From Dyella nitratireducens (GTDB lineage Bacteria; Pseudomonadota; Gammaproteobacteria; Xanthomonadales; Rhodanobacteraceae): a stretch of DNA of 64,000 nt. Every line of letters starts with the position of its first letter. Position 1 is the first letter of the stretch. Below are positions 27,432 to 36,878 of the stretch, piece by piece. The stretch lies in assembly GCF_014642835.1 (NCBI RefSeq), contig NZ_BMJA01000001.1, positions 688,540 to 752,539 of the forward strand, written 5' to 3'. Under the pieces are notes generated by a model. That model ran no database searches and was not told where the DNA came from. It saw nothing but the letters and a program-made list of their open reading frames with translations. A program made the position numbers and the translations under genes.

Positions 27432-30016
27432 GACCGCAACCTCCTGCCCGGCTCGATCCGGATGCCATCCAGTCGTGCCCGCTCGAAACGCGCGTCGCCG
27501 CATTCGGCTTGCACAAAGTTGGCGCGCCGCAAGTCCGCGCCACGAAAATCGGCACGATGGCAACTGGCCTGAAAAAAGTCGGCGGACTCCGCATGGCAAC
27601 CGCTCAACACACCGCCCATGAACAGTGAGCGGTAGAACAACGTGCGCTCCAACACGGCATCCGTCAGACGCGTGCCACTGAAGTCACATGAACGGAATTC
27701 GCCATGACTGAGATTCGCCTCGCTCAGCGTGGCGTCGCGCCAGCTGCTGTGTTCGGCATTCATGTGACTGAGATCGGCGCGGCGCCAGTCGGCGCTGCCG
27801 CCCGCCTGCACACGGTTCAACACCGCACCGCTCCAAACACTGCCGGCGAGGCAGCTTTCCATCAGCACGCTGCGCGTCAAGGCGGCTTCCTGCCACTCGC
27901 TGGCGCCGAAAGCCGAACCCAATGCGATCGTTTGCCGCCATACGGTGTTCGACCAACGGCTGCCATCGGCCTTGGCGTGCAGCAATACGCTGTCGGTCAA
28001 GGTGGTGCGACTCAGATTCGCGCCAGTCAGCTGGATGTTCGGCGCGATCCATTGCTCGAAGCGCGCGCCACTCAGATCGGCCTGGTTCCAGTCGGCATCG
28101 GACGCTTGCACACGGTGAAAACTCGCGCCACAAAATACTGCGCGACGTGCGCGTGTTCCGCACAGATTGGCGCCGTCAAGGCGCGCGGAAGCACCATGCA
28201 CATCATCGAGCGTTGCGCCGGTCAAGGCCACTTCGCTGAGGTCGGCACCATCGAGCCTGGCGCCGCTCAAGTCGGAGGATTCCAGCAACGCACCGCGCAG
28301 ATCCGCACCGGATAGTTCCGCGCCACGCAAATTGGCACCGGCCAGATCACAACCATGCAGGGATGCGCCTTCGCGCACGCGCGACAGCACCCATTGGCCG
28401 ATCGCTGCCGCCGCTTCCGGCGACAATGGTGCTACGGGCGCCGTGGGTTGCGGCGCGGCCAGTCGCGCACGGCGCTGCAAGTCGTGCAGGGATTCGATGG
28501 TGGCAGCAGGTACCGCATGCTTCGCACTGAATTCAGCGAGGCTGGCGATGTGCGGATTACGGCCACTGGCACGCGCGAGTGCTTCTTCTACCGTGGCGGT
28601 GGAGGCCGATGCCGGAACCTGCAGGTGAACAAGCTTGGCCTTGGCTTCTTCCTGATGCTTTTCCGCCATGGCCTTGGCATGCGCGATGATGGCGTCGGCG
28701 CTGTCGAGCATGGCGCCCAGGTCAAAATCTCCGCGCTGCATGGCCGCGTTCGATGGCACGGCCAGTTCCGGCATATCCGATACAGGTGCGCTGGGCAGTT
28801 CCATGCCGGTGCTGGCTTTGAAGTCCTCTGCCAGCGCCGCGTTGAAATCGGCGTGCTCGGCGTCGCGCTGCGCACGCTCCTGCTGATCTTCTTGTGCACG
28901 AGCCGCGCGCAAGGCGGCATTGGGTTCCGGCGTCAACTGCGCTTCGTTGAACACATGCCGGATCGCGGTATCGCGATTGGAGCGCAAAGCCAGCACTTCA
29001 CCGTAATGTTTGAGCGAGCGCGGCGGGTCGGCAGGATGTTCGTAACCGACCATCAGCGCATCCACATCCAATGCCAGGCTGTCTTCCACATCCACTTCGC
29101 CTCGATGGATGGCGATGCCCAGTTCGACGTCGGGGAAAAACCACACGGTATCGAATGCGAGTGGCACTTCGTCAATCGCATCAGCTGCCATGCCTTGCCG
29201 ATGCACGAAGGCACGCGCACGAATTTCCGGTAAATGACCGTCGATCACCGGCTGGCTTGGATGCATGCCTTCCAGGCGATAGGCCTCGCCACCGTGAAAA
29301 TGACCGGCAATGCGTTGATCGCAGGGCGCGGCACCAAAAAACTCCGGATTCGTGTCATTCGCAAGACCGGAACATCCTTCCATGCGCCAGCGCCATCCGT
29401 ACGTACCCGCCCAGCGGCGCCTCGGTTGCCAGCTCACGTCCACCGAACCGAAGCCTGCCGGGGTGTAACGACGCAGGCGGCTACGCACGGGATGAGCTGG
29501 ATCTTCCACATTTGGCATCATCAGGGGCCTGCGTGAAAACAAGCCCGCGAAAGGATTGCGCGTATAACCAATGCCCTCCGGGTTGCCCGGATGGTGCGGC
29601 CCACCAAAGGCGCGGTTCCACACCAGCGGCATGCTGGTGAACGGCGCAGCTCTGGCATTGCGGAACCACGGTAAAAAACCATCGAACCATCGACGATCGC
29701 CGATGACACGCAAGCGCTTGTCGATACTGCCCAGTTTCAGTCGTACGTCTTGTTGCGTCGCGGCCAGACCACCCTTGGCGTAAGCGCTGCCTGCCAGCAA
29801 CACCTCGCCACGTGCCTTGGGCATCAGCTCATCCAGCGCACGGCCATGGGGCAAGGCCGCCATCACCTTGCGCCATTGCAAGCTGTCGCGCAGCAAGGTT
29901 TCGGCACGCCCGCCCAGTTGGAAGAACGCTGCGGTGATCACCAACAGGCGATGGCGCCCTTGCCAGCGATAGGGGCGATGCATCAGCCCAAGCGTCATGG
30001 GTTTGATGATCTTCAT
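27428..30016 (-). CDS. DUF2169 protein with C-terminal pentapeptide repeats
   Basis: 862 residues. The N-terminal ~370 residues are a DUF2169 domain ('DVRLKLGSIDKRLRVIGDRRWFD', 'MPLVWNRAFGG', 'HPGNPEGIGY'), found in T6SS loci and implicated as a chaperone that loads effectors onto VgrG/PAAR. A less ordered Ala/Gln/Glu-rich middle (~380-560) follows. From ~570 to the end are pentapeptide repeats ('GCDLAGANLRGAELSGADLRGALL'). It starts 7 bases after vgrG stops and overlaps the next pentapeptide gene by 4 bases. The fusion with a repeat rod suggests a scaffold between chaperone and effector. Confidence 0.88.
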   Translation of the reverse strand: MKIIKPMTLGLMHRPYRWQGRHRLLVITAAFFQLGGRAETLLRDSLQWRKVMAALPHGRALDELMPKARGEVLLAGSAYAKGGLAATQQDVRLKLGSIDKRLRVIGDRRWFDGFLPWFRNARAAPFTSMPLVWNRAFGGPHHPGNPEGIGYTRNPFAGLFSRRPLMMPNVEDPAHPVRSRLRRYTPAGFGSVDVSWQPRRRWAGTYGWRWRMEGCSGLANDTNPEFFGAAPCDQRIAGHFHGGEAYRLEGMHPSQPVIDGHLPEIRARAFVHRQGMAADAIDEVPLAFDTVWFFPDVELGIAIHRGEVDVEDSLALDVDALMVGYEHPADPPRSLKHYGEVLALRSNRDTAIRHVFNEAQLTPEPNAALRAARAQEDQQERAQRDAEHADFNAALAEDFKASTGMELPSAPVSDMPELAVPSNAAMQRGDFDLGAMLDSADAIIAHAKAMAEKHQEEAKAKLVHLQVPASASTATVEEALARASGRNPHIASLAEFSAKHAVPAATIESLHDLQRRARLAAPQPTAPVAPLSPEAAAAIGQWVLSRVREGASLHGCDLAGANLRGAELSGADLRGALLESSDLSGARLDGADLSEVALTGATLDDVHGASARLDGANLCGTRARRAVFCGASFHRVQASDADWNQADLSGARFEQWIAPNIQLTGANLSRTTLTDSVLLHAKADGSRWSNTVWRQTIALGSAFGASEWQEAALTRSVLMESCLAGSVWSGAVLNRVQAGGSADWRRADLSHMNAEHSSWRDATLSEANLSHGEFRSCDFSGTRLTDAVLERTLFYRSLFMGGVLSGCHAESADFFQASCHRADFRGADLRRANFVQAECGDARFERARLDGIRIEPGRRLRS

Positions 30017-30023
30017 GCGTGCC

Positions 30024-32957
30024 TCATAAGAAAATGCGAAGCGCAGGAATGACGACCGCCAGTTCCTCGAGCGTCATCTTTCCGCGAGCTGGCGAAATAT
30101 CGATATCCCCACCGGCAGCGCGGTAGGTCAGGCTGATGCCGGCACCAACAACCGAGATCTTGCTGTCAGCGCCTGTAATGCTTATTTCCGAACTCGCGCC
30201 GCTCACCGAAATCGAGCTGTTTACCCCGGTGATATTCGTGCGCTGCGTGGCACCGGTAATGCTCGTATCGACACTCGCCCCGACGATATTGGTCTGCGCC
30301 ACTGCGCCGGTGATCGACGTAACGGCGCTGGTGCCAGTGATAGTCGTCTGAGTGTTGCTGCCATAAGTAGCGGTGGTGGTTTCCGAGCCGACGTTGGTGG
30401 TATTGCTGACGGTGCCTTGCGTGGTGGTGTTGGTCACGCTGGTCGCGTTGGTGGTCGTCGTCACCGTCCCTTGCGTGATGTCATTGGTTTCGCTGTCCAC
30501 CTTGGTGGTGTTGTTCACCGTACCTTGCGTGGTGGTATTGGTGACCGTGCCCTGTTGGGTGACATTGGTCTCGGTGCTCACCGTCGTGGTGTTGCTCACC
30601 GTGCCCTGCGTAGTGGTGTTGGTAACGGTGTCTGCCGTCGTCGTGGTGGTGACAGCACCCTGGTTCACCACATTGGTCTCAGTACCCACCGTCGTGGTGT
30701 TGTTCACCACACCCTGGGTGGTGATATTGGTAACGGCGCCCTGCGTCGTGGTAGAGGTCACCGTGCCCTGTTGCACCACGTTCGTTTCGATATCGGTGGT
30801 GGTGGTATTGCTCACCGTACCTTGCGTGGTGACGTTGGTGACGGTGCCTTGCGTGGTGGTAGTGGTCACCGTGCCCTGCTGCACCAGATTGGTTTCGGTA
30901 CCTACCGTCGTGGTGTTGCTGACGATGCCCTGCGTCGTGACATTGGCCACCACGTTGTCAGTCGATGTGCTGTTGACGATATTGCGGGTGGAGATGGATG
31001 TAGCGGTGCCACTGACGGTTTCCTCGCTGAAACTGTCGACGATGGTCGAGTAATTGGTGCTTTGGGTCAGCGTGCTCTTGCTCCAGGAAATTTCGCCCTG
31101 GTGCGTGCTGTAGGTCTTGCCGATGGTTTCGCTGGTGCTGAGCATGCCGCCATAGCCCGCGACCGCGGAGGCATAGCTGTAATTGCCGCCCAGGGTGTAA
31201 CTGCAATCGATGAACTGGCCGGTGTCGTAGGCATCGCTCACCTTGGCGATGGCCGCATCCAGGTCGAACGGCGTCGTGCGGCCGAAGCGGATGTTCTTGG
31301 TATCGGCGTAAGTGGTGGAATAACTGCTACCGACATGGGTGTTCGCCGTCCATCCCGAAGGTGTGACCGTCATCGTGCCGTTGGCTTGCACGATCTGCTG
31401 GATTTCCGGCAGTTCTGATTCGTCCTGCGCGCGCGCCACCAACACGGTGACGCCGATTTCCGGCACGGTCTGCATGCCCGCACCTAGCTTCACCCATACC
31501 GGCTTGCTGCTGCCGCCTGGCGTGGAGAACTGCACGTACACGCCTTTGGCATGCAGGTCGCGCGGGTTGGCAGTACTGTCGCTGTAGACACTGGACTCGG
31601 GATCGAAATTGCTGGGTTCGTAGTAGCGCCAATCAGCCGGGCGCTGCCCTTCGATATCCACCACCCGGGCCAGGATCACACCTTGTTGCGTATCGGAGAC
31701 CGAAAACGGCGTAAGCATGCCGGCCGCATCGGTGGCTTCGAAGGTATTGGTGTAGCCGCCATCCGCGCTGGCTTTGTGTTGCACCTTGCTCAGCACGAAG
31801 GGTTTGCCCTCCAGGCTGGGACGCACCGGCGAAGGCTGCATGCCGGCACCCATTTCGCCGCTGAGCGTGAACTGATAACCGACGCGAAAGCCCGTGCAGG
31901 TGCTGCTGCCGGAGAGCTGCCGCGCCGACGTGGCCAGGCAGGACGCGGTGCGCTTCATGTAGTCCTGCGTCTCCGCACTGTCCATGCCGTATTGGTAGGT
32001 GCGATACAGGTTGAACGGCAGCTCGCCAGTATCGGTAGGGATCAGCGCGCCATACGTCTGGAAACTTGGCACCGGATCCATGTTCCAGGCGCTTTCCTGA
32101 TACACGAACGAGGTGTTGATGCCGCTGCTGGTCATCGACTGCTGATAGCTGTACTGGAACACCACGTCGTTCTGGTGCTGGCCCAGTTCTTCCAGCGTGG
32201 TGTGGGTATAGCGTAGCGGTCGGTTGCCGAATGCCTTCGGATACGCGGGCCGGTTGGCGAACACCACGGTATGGCGATTGCCGGTGTGCGTGACGTAGTA
32301 ATAGATGTGCGCCTTGGACATCATGCGCTGCAGGAACTCGTAATCGCTCTCGCCAGCCTGCAGCCAATCCTGCACCCGCGTCACGGCCAAGTCGTCGCTG
32401 CCGGAAACCGCATCCAGCGAACAGGCGATGTAATGCTCGCGCATCAGGTTGGCGATCACGTCGCACACGCTCATCTGCGCGTGCACGCAGTAGCGATTGG
32501 TGAGCGTGAGCTTCCACAGTGCGGGTTTCATGCCGAGGCGGTACACGCCCGGCTCATCCATGGCAAACGAACTGACGATGCCGTTGTAGAGCGTCATATC
32601 GGGTGCAGCGCCGGTACGCAGTGCCTGCATGAAGCGTGCAGCGGCATCGGGTTGGCTGACCTTGGTGGGATCGTTGACGCCAACGGTGACCGGCCGGCCG
32701 ATCACCTGTTCAAAACTCAGCGGGCGTCCACTCTGTGGTGCAGTATTGCCGCGCAACTGCAATTGATAGTCAAAAGGCTGCGATACGTTCTCCTCGCCTT
32801 CGAAGGAAAGCAGGCGGAACGTTTCATCGCCAAGCCAGGTATTGCTGCTGATGCAGATGCCGCAATGCAGGTAGAGCAAGGGCGAATCAGATTTGCCCGC
32901 CTGACCGATGGGCGCAATCGCGGTGCGGCCGACCGTATCGGGGACGATGGCGCTCAT
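30024..32957 (-). CDS. vgrG: VgrG spike protein with long nonapeptide-repeat tail
   Basis: 977 residues from the ATG at 32957 (overlaps the tssG stop, ATGA). The first ~450 residues are the gp27-like base ('LSFEGEENVSQPFDYQLQL', 'GESDYEFLQRMMSKAHIYYYV'). The gp5-like OB fold follows ('GVYVQFSTPGGSSKPVWVKLGAGMQTVPEIGVTVLVA'). The tail is unusual: 21 units of 9 residues of the type GTVTNTTTQ at 677-865, then 8 units of the type TSITGAxxx at 871-942. These presumably form an extended trimeric beta-helical needle. No toxin domain is seen at the end, so effectors are probably carried by the DUF4150/DUF2169 partners. VgrG forms the puncturing tip on the Hcp tube. Confidence 0.93.
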   Translation of the reverse strand: MSAIVPDTVGRTAIAPIGQAGKSDSPLLYLHCGICISSNTWLGDETFRLLSFEGEENVSQPFDYQLQLRGNTAPQSGRPLSFEQVIGRPVTVGVNDPTKVSQPDAAARFMQALRTGAAPDMTLYNGIVSSFAMDEPGVYRLGMKPALWKLTLTNRYCVHAQMSVCDVIANLMREHYIACSLDAVSGSDDLAVTRVQDWLQAGESDYEFLQRMMSKAHIYYYVTHTGNRHTVVFANRPAYPKAFGNRPLRYTHTTLEELGQHQNDVVFQYSYQQSMTSSGINTSFVYQESAWNMDPVPSFQTYGALIPTDTGELPFNLYRTYQYGMDSAETQDYMKRTASCLATSARQLSGSSTCTGFRVGYQFTLSGEMGAGMQPSPVRPSLEGKPFVLSKVQHKASADGGYTNTFEATDAAGMLTPFSVSDTQQGVILARVVDIEGQRPADWRYYEPSNFDPESSVYSDSTANPRDLHAKGVYVQFSTPGGSSKPVWVKLGAGMQTVPEIGVTVLVARAQDESELPEIQQIVQANGTMTVTPSGWTANTHVGSSYSTTYADTKNIRFGRTTPFDLDAAIAKVSDAYDTGQFIDCSYTLGGNYSYASAVAGYGGMLSTSETIGKTYSTHQGEISWSKSTLTQSTNYSTIVDSFSEETVSGTATSISTRNIVNSTSTDNVVANVTTQGIVSNTTTVGTETNLVQQGTVTTTTTQGTVTNVTTQGTVSNTTTTDIETNVVQQGTVTSTTTQGAVTNITTQGVVNNTTTVGTETNVVNQGAVTTTTTADTVTNTTTQGTVSNTTTVSTETNVTQQGTVTNTTTQGTVNNTTKVDSETNDITQGTVTTTTNATSVTNTTTQGTVSNTTNVGSETTTATYGSNTQTTITGTSAVTSITGAVAQTNIVGASVDTSITGATQRTNITGVNSSISVSGASSEISITGADSKISVVGAGISLTYRAAGGDIDISPARGKMTLEELAVVIPALRIFL
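30132..30929. repeat. Tandem 27-bp coding repeats in vgrG (108-bp higher-order unit)
   Basis: In-frame tandem repeats encode nonapeptides of the VgrG tail. At 30363-30929 there are 21 Thr/Asn/Val-rich units. Every fourth unit carries the variant xxETNVxQQ, giving a 36-residue (108-bp) super-repeat; one super-repeat is short by a single unit. At 30132-30347 there are 8 Ile/Thr/Gly-rich units with the same 9-residue period. Confidence 0.85.
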
Positions 32958-34081
32958 GCTGCCTCCACCATCGCATCCGCCGTGATCGTGAAACGCACCT
33001 GCCGCAGCGCCTGTGGCCGGCCACGCAGCCACGCCGTCTGCCCTAATCGCAAGCCATGGCTGCCAAAGCCCGCAACGGGACGTGGACGCCACAATGCGGA
33101 CGCAGGAATACCCGCTTCGTCCACGCCGATCGTCACCACGACGTCGACTTGACGATCGAACAGGTAGTGCAGCATCGCGGCGAAATTCCGGTAGGCGCGG
33201 CCAAATCGGCTGCCAGCATTCAGGCCGTGCGTGCGATCGGGCAGCAGGCTGCACAAGCGCTCATACGGCACCGGGCCGATCGCCAGCCCCACCGCAGCAT
33301 GATTGACCCATACGCGGCGCCCCAAGGGCGCCGTACGCAGATGGCGCCGTCCCAGCAAAGTGCAGTCACGCGCATCGATCGTGCGCCATGCACCCAACAA
33401 CGGTTCGATCGTCACCGCCATGCCCAGATAAATACGCAACACGATCAAGGCTTGCGTCACACTGCGGCGTTTGTCGGCCATCAAACCGCACAACGCCAGC
33501 AAGGCGCGCCTTGGCATGGGCACACGTTGGGCCAGGATGCGCGCACCCTCTCCCTCGAACGCGGCCAGGCCCATCAACGCACCGGCCGCCTCGGCACAGC
33601 GCGTGTATTCGGGACGCAAGGCATCGAAGGCGGGCACACTGCCCGCTTTCAATTCGTAGCGCAGGACGCCGAGACGATGATTGAAGAGGTCGAGAAACTC
33701 GGCCATGGCCGTTTCACGCACGCCAAGCTGCCGCCGCACCCATTCCGTATAACTGTCCGGCAAGGGACCGAGCACACCGGCCAAAGTGAAATTGGTGACG
33801 TACAAGTCGGTGCGCTGCCTGGACTGCTCGCGTCCGGGACGCACCGGCAAACGCATGCGTCCTGCAGAAATTTCACTGCCGGGAAAAGCCGGTGACAACT
33901 CGCCGCGAAAACGCAGTTGCGGGCTGACTTCGCGCACGCCATGCTCGATGGTGTAAGGCGTCACACCCGAGCCGGATGGCCAGGACTGCAAGCGCACCCA
34001 TTGGAAGAAATCGAAGCTCGCTGGACGCCGCGCGAGCCGTTGGCTTAAAGCTTCGCCCGTGCGCCAGTCAGCGGTGGCCAT
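32954..34081 (-). CDS. tssG: Type VI secretion system baseplate protein TssG
   Basis: 375 residues with the TssG (VasB/ImpH) pattern: 'FDFFQWVRLQSW' near the start, 'LYVTNFTLAGVLGPLPDSYTEWV' and 'EFLDLFNHRLGVLRYE', all family landmarks. TssG forms baseplate wedges with two TssF and one TssE around the VgrG hub. Its beginning overlaps the tssF end by 37 bases and its stop overlaps the vgrG start (ATGA). This compact packing indicates coupled translation. Confidence 0.95.
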   Translation of the reverse strand: MATADWRTGEALSQRLARRPASFDFFQWVRLQSWPSGSGVTPYTIEHGVREVSPQLRFRGELSPAFPGSEISAGRMRLPVRPGREQSRQRTDLYVTNFTLAGVLGPLPDSYTEWVRRQLGVRETAMAEFLDLFNHRLGVLRYELKAGSVPAFDALRPEYTRCAEAAGALMGLAAFEGEGARILAQRVPMPRRALLALCGLMADKRRSVTQALIVLRIYLGMAVTIEPLLGAWRTIDARDCTLLGRRHLRTAPLGRRVWVNHAAVGLAIGPVPYERLCSLLPDRTHGLNAGSRFGRAYRNFAAMLHYLFDRQVDVVVTIGVDEAGIPASALWRPRPVAGFGSHGLRLGQTAWLRGRPQALRQVRFTITADAMVEAA

Positions 34082-35871
34082 GATTTCAGCTCCCCTTGTT
34101 GATCGGAGGATTCGAGCGTCAGTTCAACGACGGTATGGGTCTCCGCATACAAAGACAGGAAACGATGCAGCACGCTGCCGAACAACACGGCGCTGCCACC
34201 CTCGAAATGCCCAAGATCCACCTGCGCGCGCACCTCGATGCAATCGGCAAAGCCTCGCCATGCCTCGCGGCGCGGCATGCGCCGCTGTACGCGACGGCTG
34301 GTCAGTGCGCGCAATCCGTCGATCTGGCGGTAACCCGTGGTACTGGCTGGTCCCACATGCAGTCGCAGCATGTTCTTCAACACCGGAGGGCCGCGTTCGC
34401 CATCGATCAGCGACAGGTGATTCAGGCACAACTGCGATACCAGCGCCCAGGGACGATCGCCCACCATCTGCGGCGGCTGGTTCGGCGTGGGCTTGCTCGC
34501 CGCAATCAGCATCGACACGGGGCCTGCGCCTTCCAGATACAAGGTGCTGCCCAGCTGCAGCTGGGAAGGCAGGCGCCGATTGGTGCACAAGGCACTGCCG
34601 CCAATCATTTCCTCGGCCGGCAAGCTGAGGTCGAAATTCGGATCGAGAAACGACACATACGTTTCGGTGCCGTGCACCGCGCCGGTCTGGTTGACCTCGC
34701 GACGCGTAGCGTAGAAGTAATCCAGCTTTTCCATCTGCTGCATGTCATCCAGCGAAAAATACGGCGCGATTGGACGCGGACTGCGATCCGGGCGGATCGA
34801 GACCAGTTCCTCCAGGCTGTGGATTTCGCAATAGCGATGGTTTACCTGATCACCGGCAAGCCGATATTCGTAATGTTGCTGATCGAGCACGAAAGGCTCG
34901 ATGCGCTGCGGATACAGGTTGATCAACGGCACGCAATTCAAGCGCAACAGCTCGCGGTCAAGCGGATTCTGCTTCGGTGCCGGCGTATCCAGCAGAAACA
35001 GCAATTCGAATTGTTTGCCTACGCCCGACCAGTCCAATCCGTCCACTTCGAAGAACAGGAACTTCTGCGGAAAAACGAAATATTCCTGCACCAGGCGGTA
35101 GCCAGGATGGGTCAAGGGATGCGTGCCCAGCATCGCCTCGTCATCTTCGAACCCACACCAGCGCAGCCGGTCGGCATCGATGTAGCGCAATTCGCCGCTT
35201 TCCGGCACGCGCAAGGCCATGCGCACCAGATGTGTCGACAAGGCGTCATAGAATGCATAGGCGTGTTTGTGCTCGGCATGAATGCAGAAACGCAGAGAAG
35301 GCATTTTCATCGCATGCGCCGGATCCTTGCCCTGGCATTCGATGACCGCTCGCGCGATGGACAAGGTGCGCGTATCGCTACGCTGCAAGGGAAAGGTATT
35401 GGCACCAACCATCGTCAGCTCGGTCAGCTTCAAGGGCCACAGCGGCGTATCGCAGCTGGTGCGAAAGCGGCAACGCATCTGTTGTCCGAGATCATTGGTG
35501 GCCATCGCGTAAACGTGGCGCCCACGCTCCAGGGTCACGCCGTGCATGAAATTTGCACCTTCCGGACGCACTTCGATCTCGGCCAGCAGCATCGATGGCA
35601 ATGGCGCTTCCAGATGCGGATACAACAAGCCAAGCAGCGCATTGGGCAATACCGCTTGATCCATTTCCAATTGATAGCGCAAACGTCCGGCCATCCACGC
35701 GAACGATTGCAGCAGCATATCCACCTGTGGATCGCTGCTGCGTCCGCCGCTCAGTTCCAGGTTCTTCGCCACCGCGGGATACGCTTGGCCAAACTCCACC
35801 GCCTCGGTGCGCAGCGCAGCCATCTCCTGTTCGAACCACATTTTCAAGCGTGGCGCAGCGGCGTTGTTCAT
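34045..35871 (-). CDS. tssF: Type VI secretion system baseplate protein TssF
   Basis: 608 residues, normal for TssF (VasA/ImpG). Typical blocks are 'WFEQEMAALRTEAVEFGQAYPAVAKNLEL' at the start, 'DPQVDMLLQSFAWMAGRLRYQLEMD', and 'LLYPHLEAPLPSMLLAEIEV' soon after. It is a core wedge protein of the baseplate that contacts TssG, TssK and VgrG. The start overlaps the tssE stop by 4 bases. Nothing is truncated or missing. Confidence 0.96.
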   Translation of the reverse strand: MNNAAAPRLKMWFEQEMAALRTEAVEFGQAYPAVAKNLELSGGRSSDPQVDMLLQSFAWMAGRLRYQLEMDQAVLPNALLGLLYPHLEAPLPSMLLAEIEVRPEGANFMHGVTLERGRHVYAMATNDLGQQMRCRFRTSCDTPLWPLKLTELTMVGANTFPLQRSDTRTLSIARAVIECQGKDPAHAMKMPSLRFCIHAEHKHAYAFYDALSTHLVRMALRVPESGELRYIDADRLRWCGFEDDEAMLGTHPLTHPGYRLVQEYFVFPQKFLFFEVDGLDWSGVGKQFELLFLLDTPAPKQNPLDRELLRLNCVPLINLYPQRIEPFVLDQQHYEYRLAGDQVNHRYCEIHSLEELVSIRPDRSPRPIAPYFSLDDMQQMEKLDYFYATRREVNQTGAVHGTETYVSFLDPNFDLSLPAEEMIGGSALCTNRRLPSQLQLGSTLYLEGAGPVSMLIAASKPTPNQPPQMVGDRPWALVSQLCLNHLSLIDGERGPPVLKNMLRLHVGPASTTGYRQIDGLRALTSRRVQRRMPRREAWRGFADCIEVRAQVDLGHFEGGSAVLFGSVLHRFLSLYAETHTVVELTLESSDQQGELKSWPPLTGARAKL

Positions 35872-36218
35872 GCGACGGCCCCCTGCATCGGCAATTCAAA
35901 GCGGAATGCGTGATTTTCGGCCTCTTGCTGCAGGCGTCCGGTAACCACCAAGGTACGTCCGCTCGGCTGCCATTCCAATTTCAGATCACTCAAACGGGGT
36001 TCGTATTGGGCAATCGCACTGGCCAAAGCCGCGCCATAGCGCTCCTGATCACGCAGGCCGGTGCCGAAATCGACGATCGCAGGCATGCCGAAGTCGCACA
36101 CATGCACACCGCCACGCGCGACATAAGGACGGCATTCCACCAAGCGCTGGATCTGCGCGGCAACATGATCGGCCAATGTGATCTGCGGGCTTTGAAGTCG
36201 TTCTAACAGAAAGGGCAT
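35868..36218 (-). CDS. tssE: Type VI secretion system baseplate protein TssE (gp25-like)
   Basis: 116 residues. TssE is the gp25 lysozyme-like wedge component that nucleates sheath polymerisation. The sequence shows 'LLERLQSPQITLADHVAAQIQRLVECRP', 'GMPAIVDFGTGLRDQERYGAALASAIAQYEPRL', where the Glu-Pro-Arg is the highly conserved EPR motif of gp25 proteins. It is somewhat shorter than many TssE proteins, mostly at the N-terminus. The start is 54 bases after hcp ends and the stop overlaps tssF. Confidence 0.93.
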   Translation of the reverse strand: MPFLLERLQSPQITLADHVAAQIQRLVECRPYVARGGVHVCDFGMPAIVDFGTGLRDQERYGAALASAIAQYEPRLSDLKLEWQPSGRTLVVTGRLQQEAENHAFRFELPMQGAVA

Positions 36219-36272
36219 GGGATCACCGATATGTCACTGCTCGCTCCAGGATGGGGGAGCCAAAGCCAAGCG

Positions 36273-36839
36273 TTACGACGTGAACTGCCCGATCGGCCGG
36301 TTTCTCGCCACGCTCCAACCCGCGAGCATGTTGCCGGCAGAATCGGTTTGCGCGTTCTGCACGGTGTAGGTCCACAACACTTCCGTGAAGTTGAGCTTGA
36401 ACTGCTCGGTGGGCATATCGTCGGCGTTGGTCTGGAATTGGATTTCGCTGATGATCGCGTCACGCAATTCCATGGTGAGGATATTGGCGGTGTTCTTGCC
36501 GGAGTTGCGCGCGATATAGATCTTGGTGGGTTTGTCCTTGCCCTTGCCCAACGGTTCGGCACGCAAGCAGTAGTCGTACAGCTTGACCGAGGTCTTATCC
36601 ACGTATTTGACGCAGGTGAATTCGGTAATGATCGGGCGGCCCGACGTACGCGCCGAATTGCTGACATCGGTGGTTATCTGCTGTTGCATGCCCTGGTGCA
36701 CGGACAACAGCTCCATGCATTGACCCAGTTTCAATATCTGATCACGCCATTGGTCGTCGATCAGGCTGCCGCCCGACTGCCAGTTATTGGGCGAACCAAA
36801 AATCGCAGGGTCGCCGGGTTGCAAAAGTATCAGGTCCAT
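36273..36839 (-). CDS. hcp: Hcp tube protein (TssD)
   Basis: 188 residues, slightly longer than the classic ~165-172. Hcp hexamers stack to form the inner tube expelled by the sheath and can carry small effectors. Recognisable elements are 'SGRPIITEFTCVKYVDKTSVKLYDYCLRAEPLGKG', 'ILTMELRDAIISEIQ' and 'EQFKLNFTEVLWTYTV', matching the Hcp beta-barrel pattern. There is no signal peptide. It sits directly after the sheath gene (39 bases), the usual tssB-tssC-hcp order. Confidence 0.92.
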   Translation of the reverse strand: MDLILLQPGDPAIFGSPNNWQSGGSLIDDQWRDQILKLGQCMELLSVHQGMQQQITTDVSNSARTSGRPIITEFTCVKYVDKTSVKLYDYCLRAEPLGKGKDKPTKIYIARNSGKNTANILTMELRDAIISEIQFQTNADDMPTEQFKLNFTEVLWTYTVQNAQTDSAGNMLAGWSVARNRPIGQFTS

Positions 36840-36878
36840 ATTCGCTCCTGTGATCTGTTAGCCGTGGCCGATGCGTGC

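Noticed and set aside
30363-30929. Regularly spaced short repeats that could suggest a CRISPR array
   Set aside because: The repeats are in frame, contiguous with no unique spacers, and encode a periodic protein tail.
30373-31053. A 226-residue Val-rich plus-strand frame opposite the vgrG tail
   Set aside because: It is the antisense reading of the Thr/Asn codon repeats; the periodic composition keeps the opposite frame open. VgrG on the minus strand is the real gene.
34096-35913. A 605-residue plus-strand open frame
   Set aside because: It is antisense to tssF, which has clear family motifs; the antisense product is rich in His/Gln/Arg with no domain.
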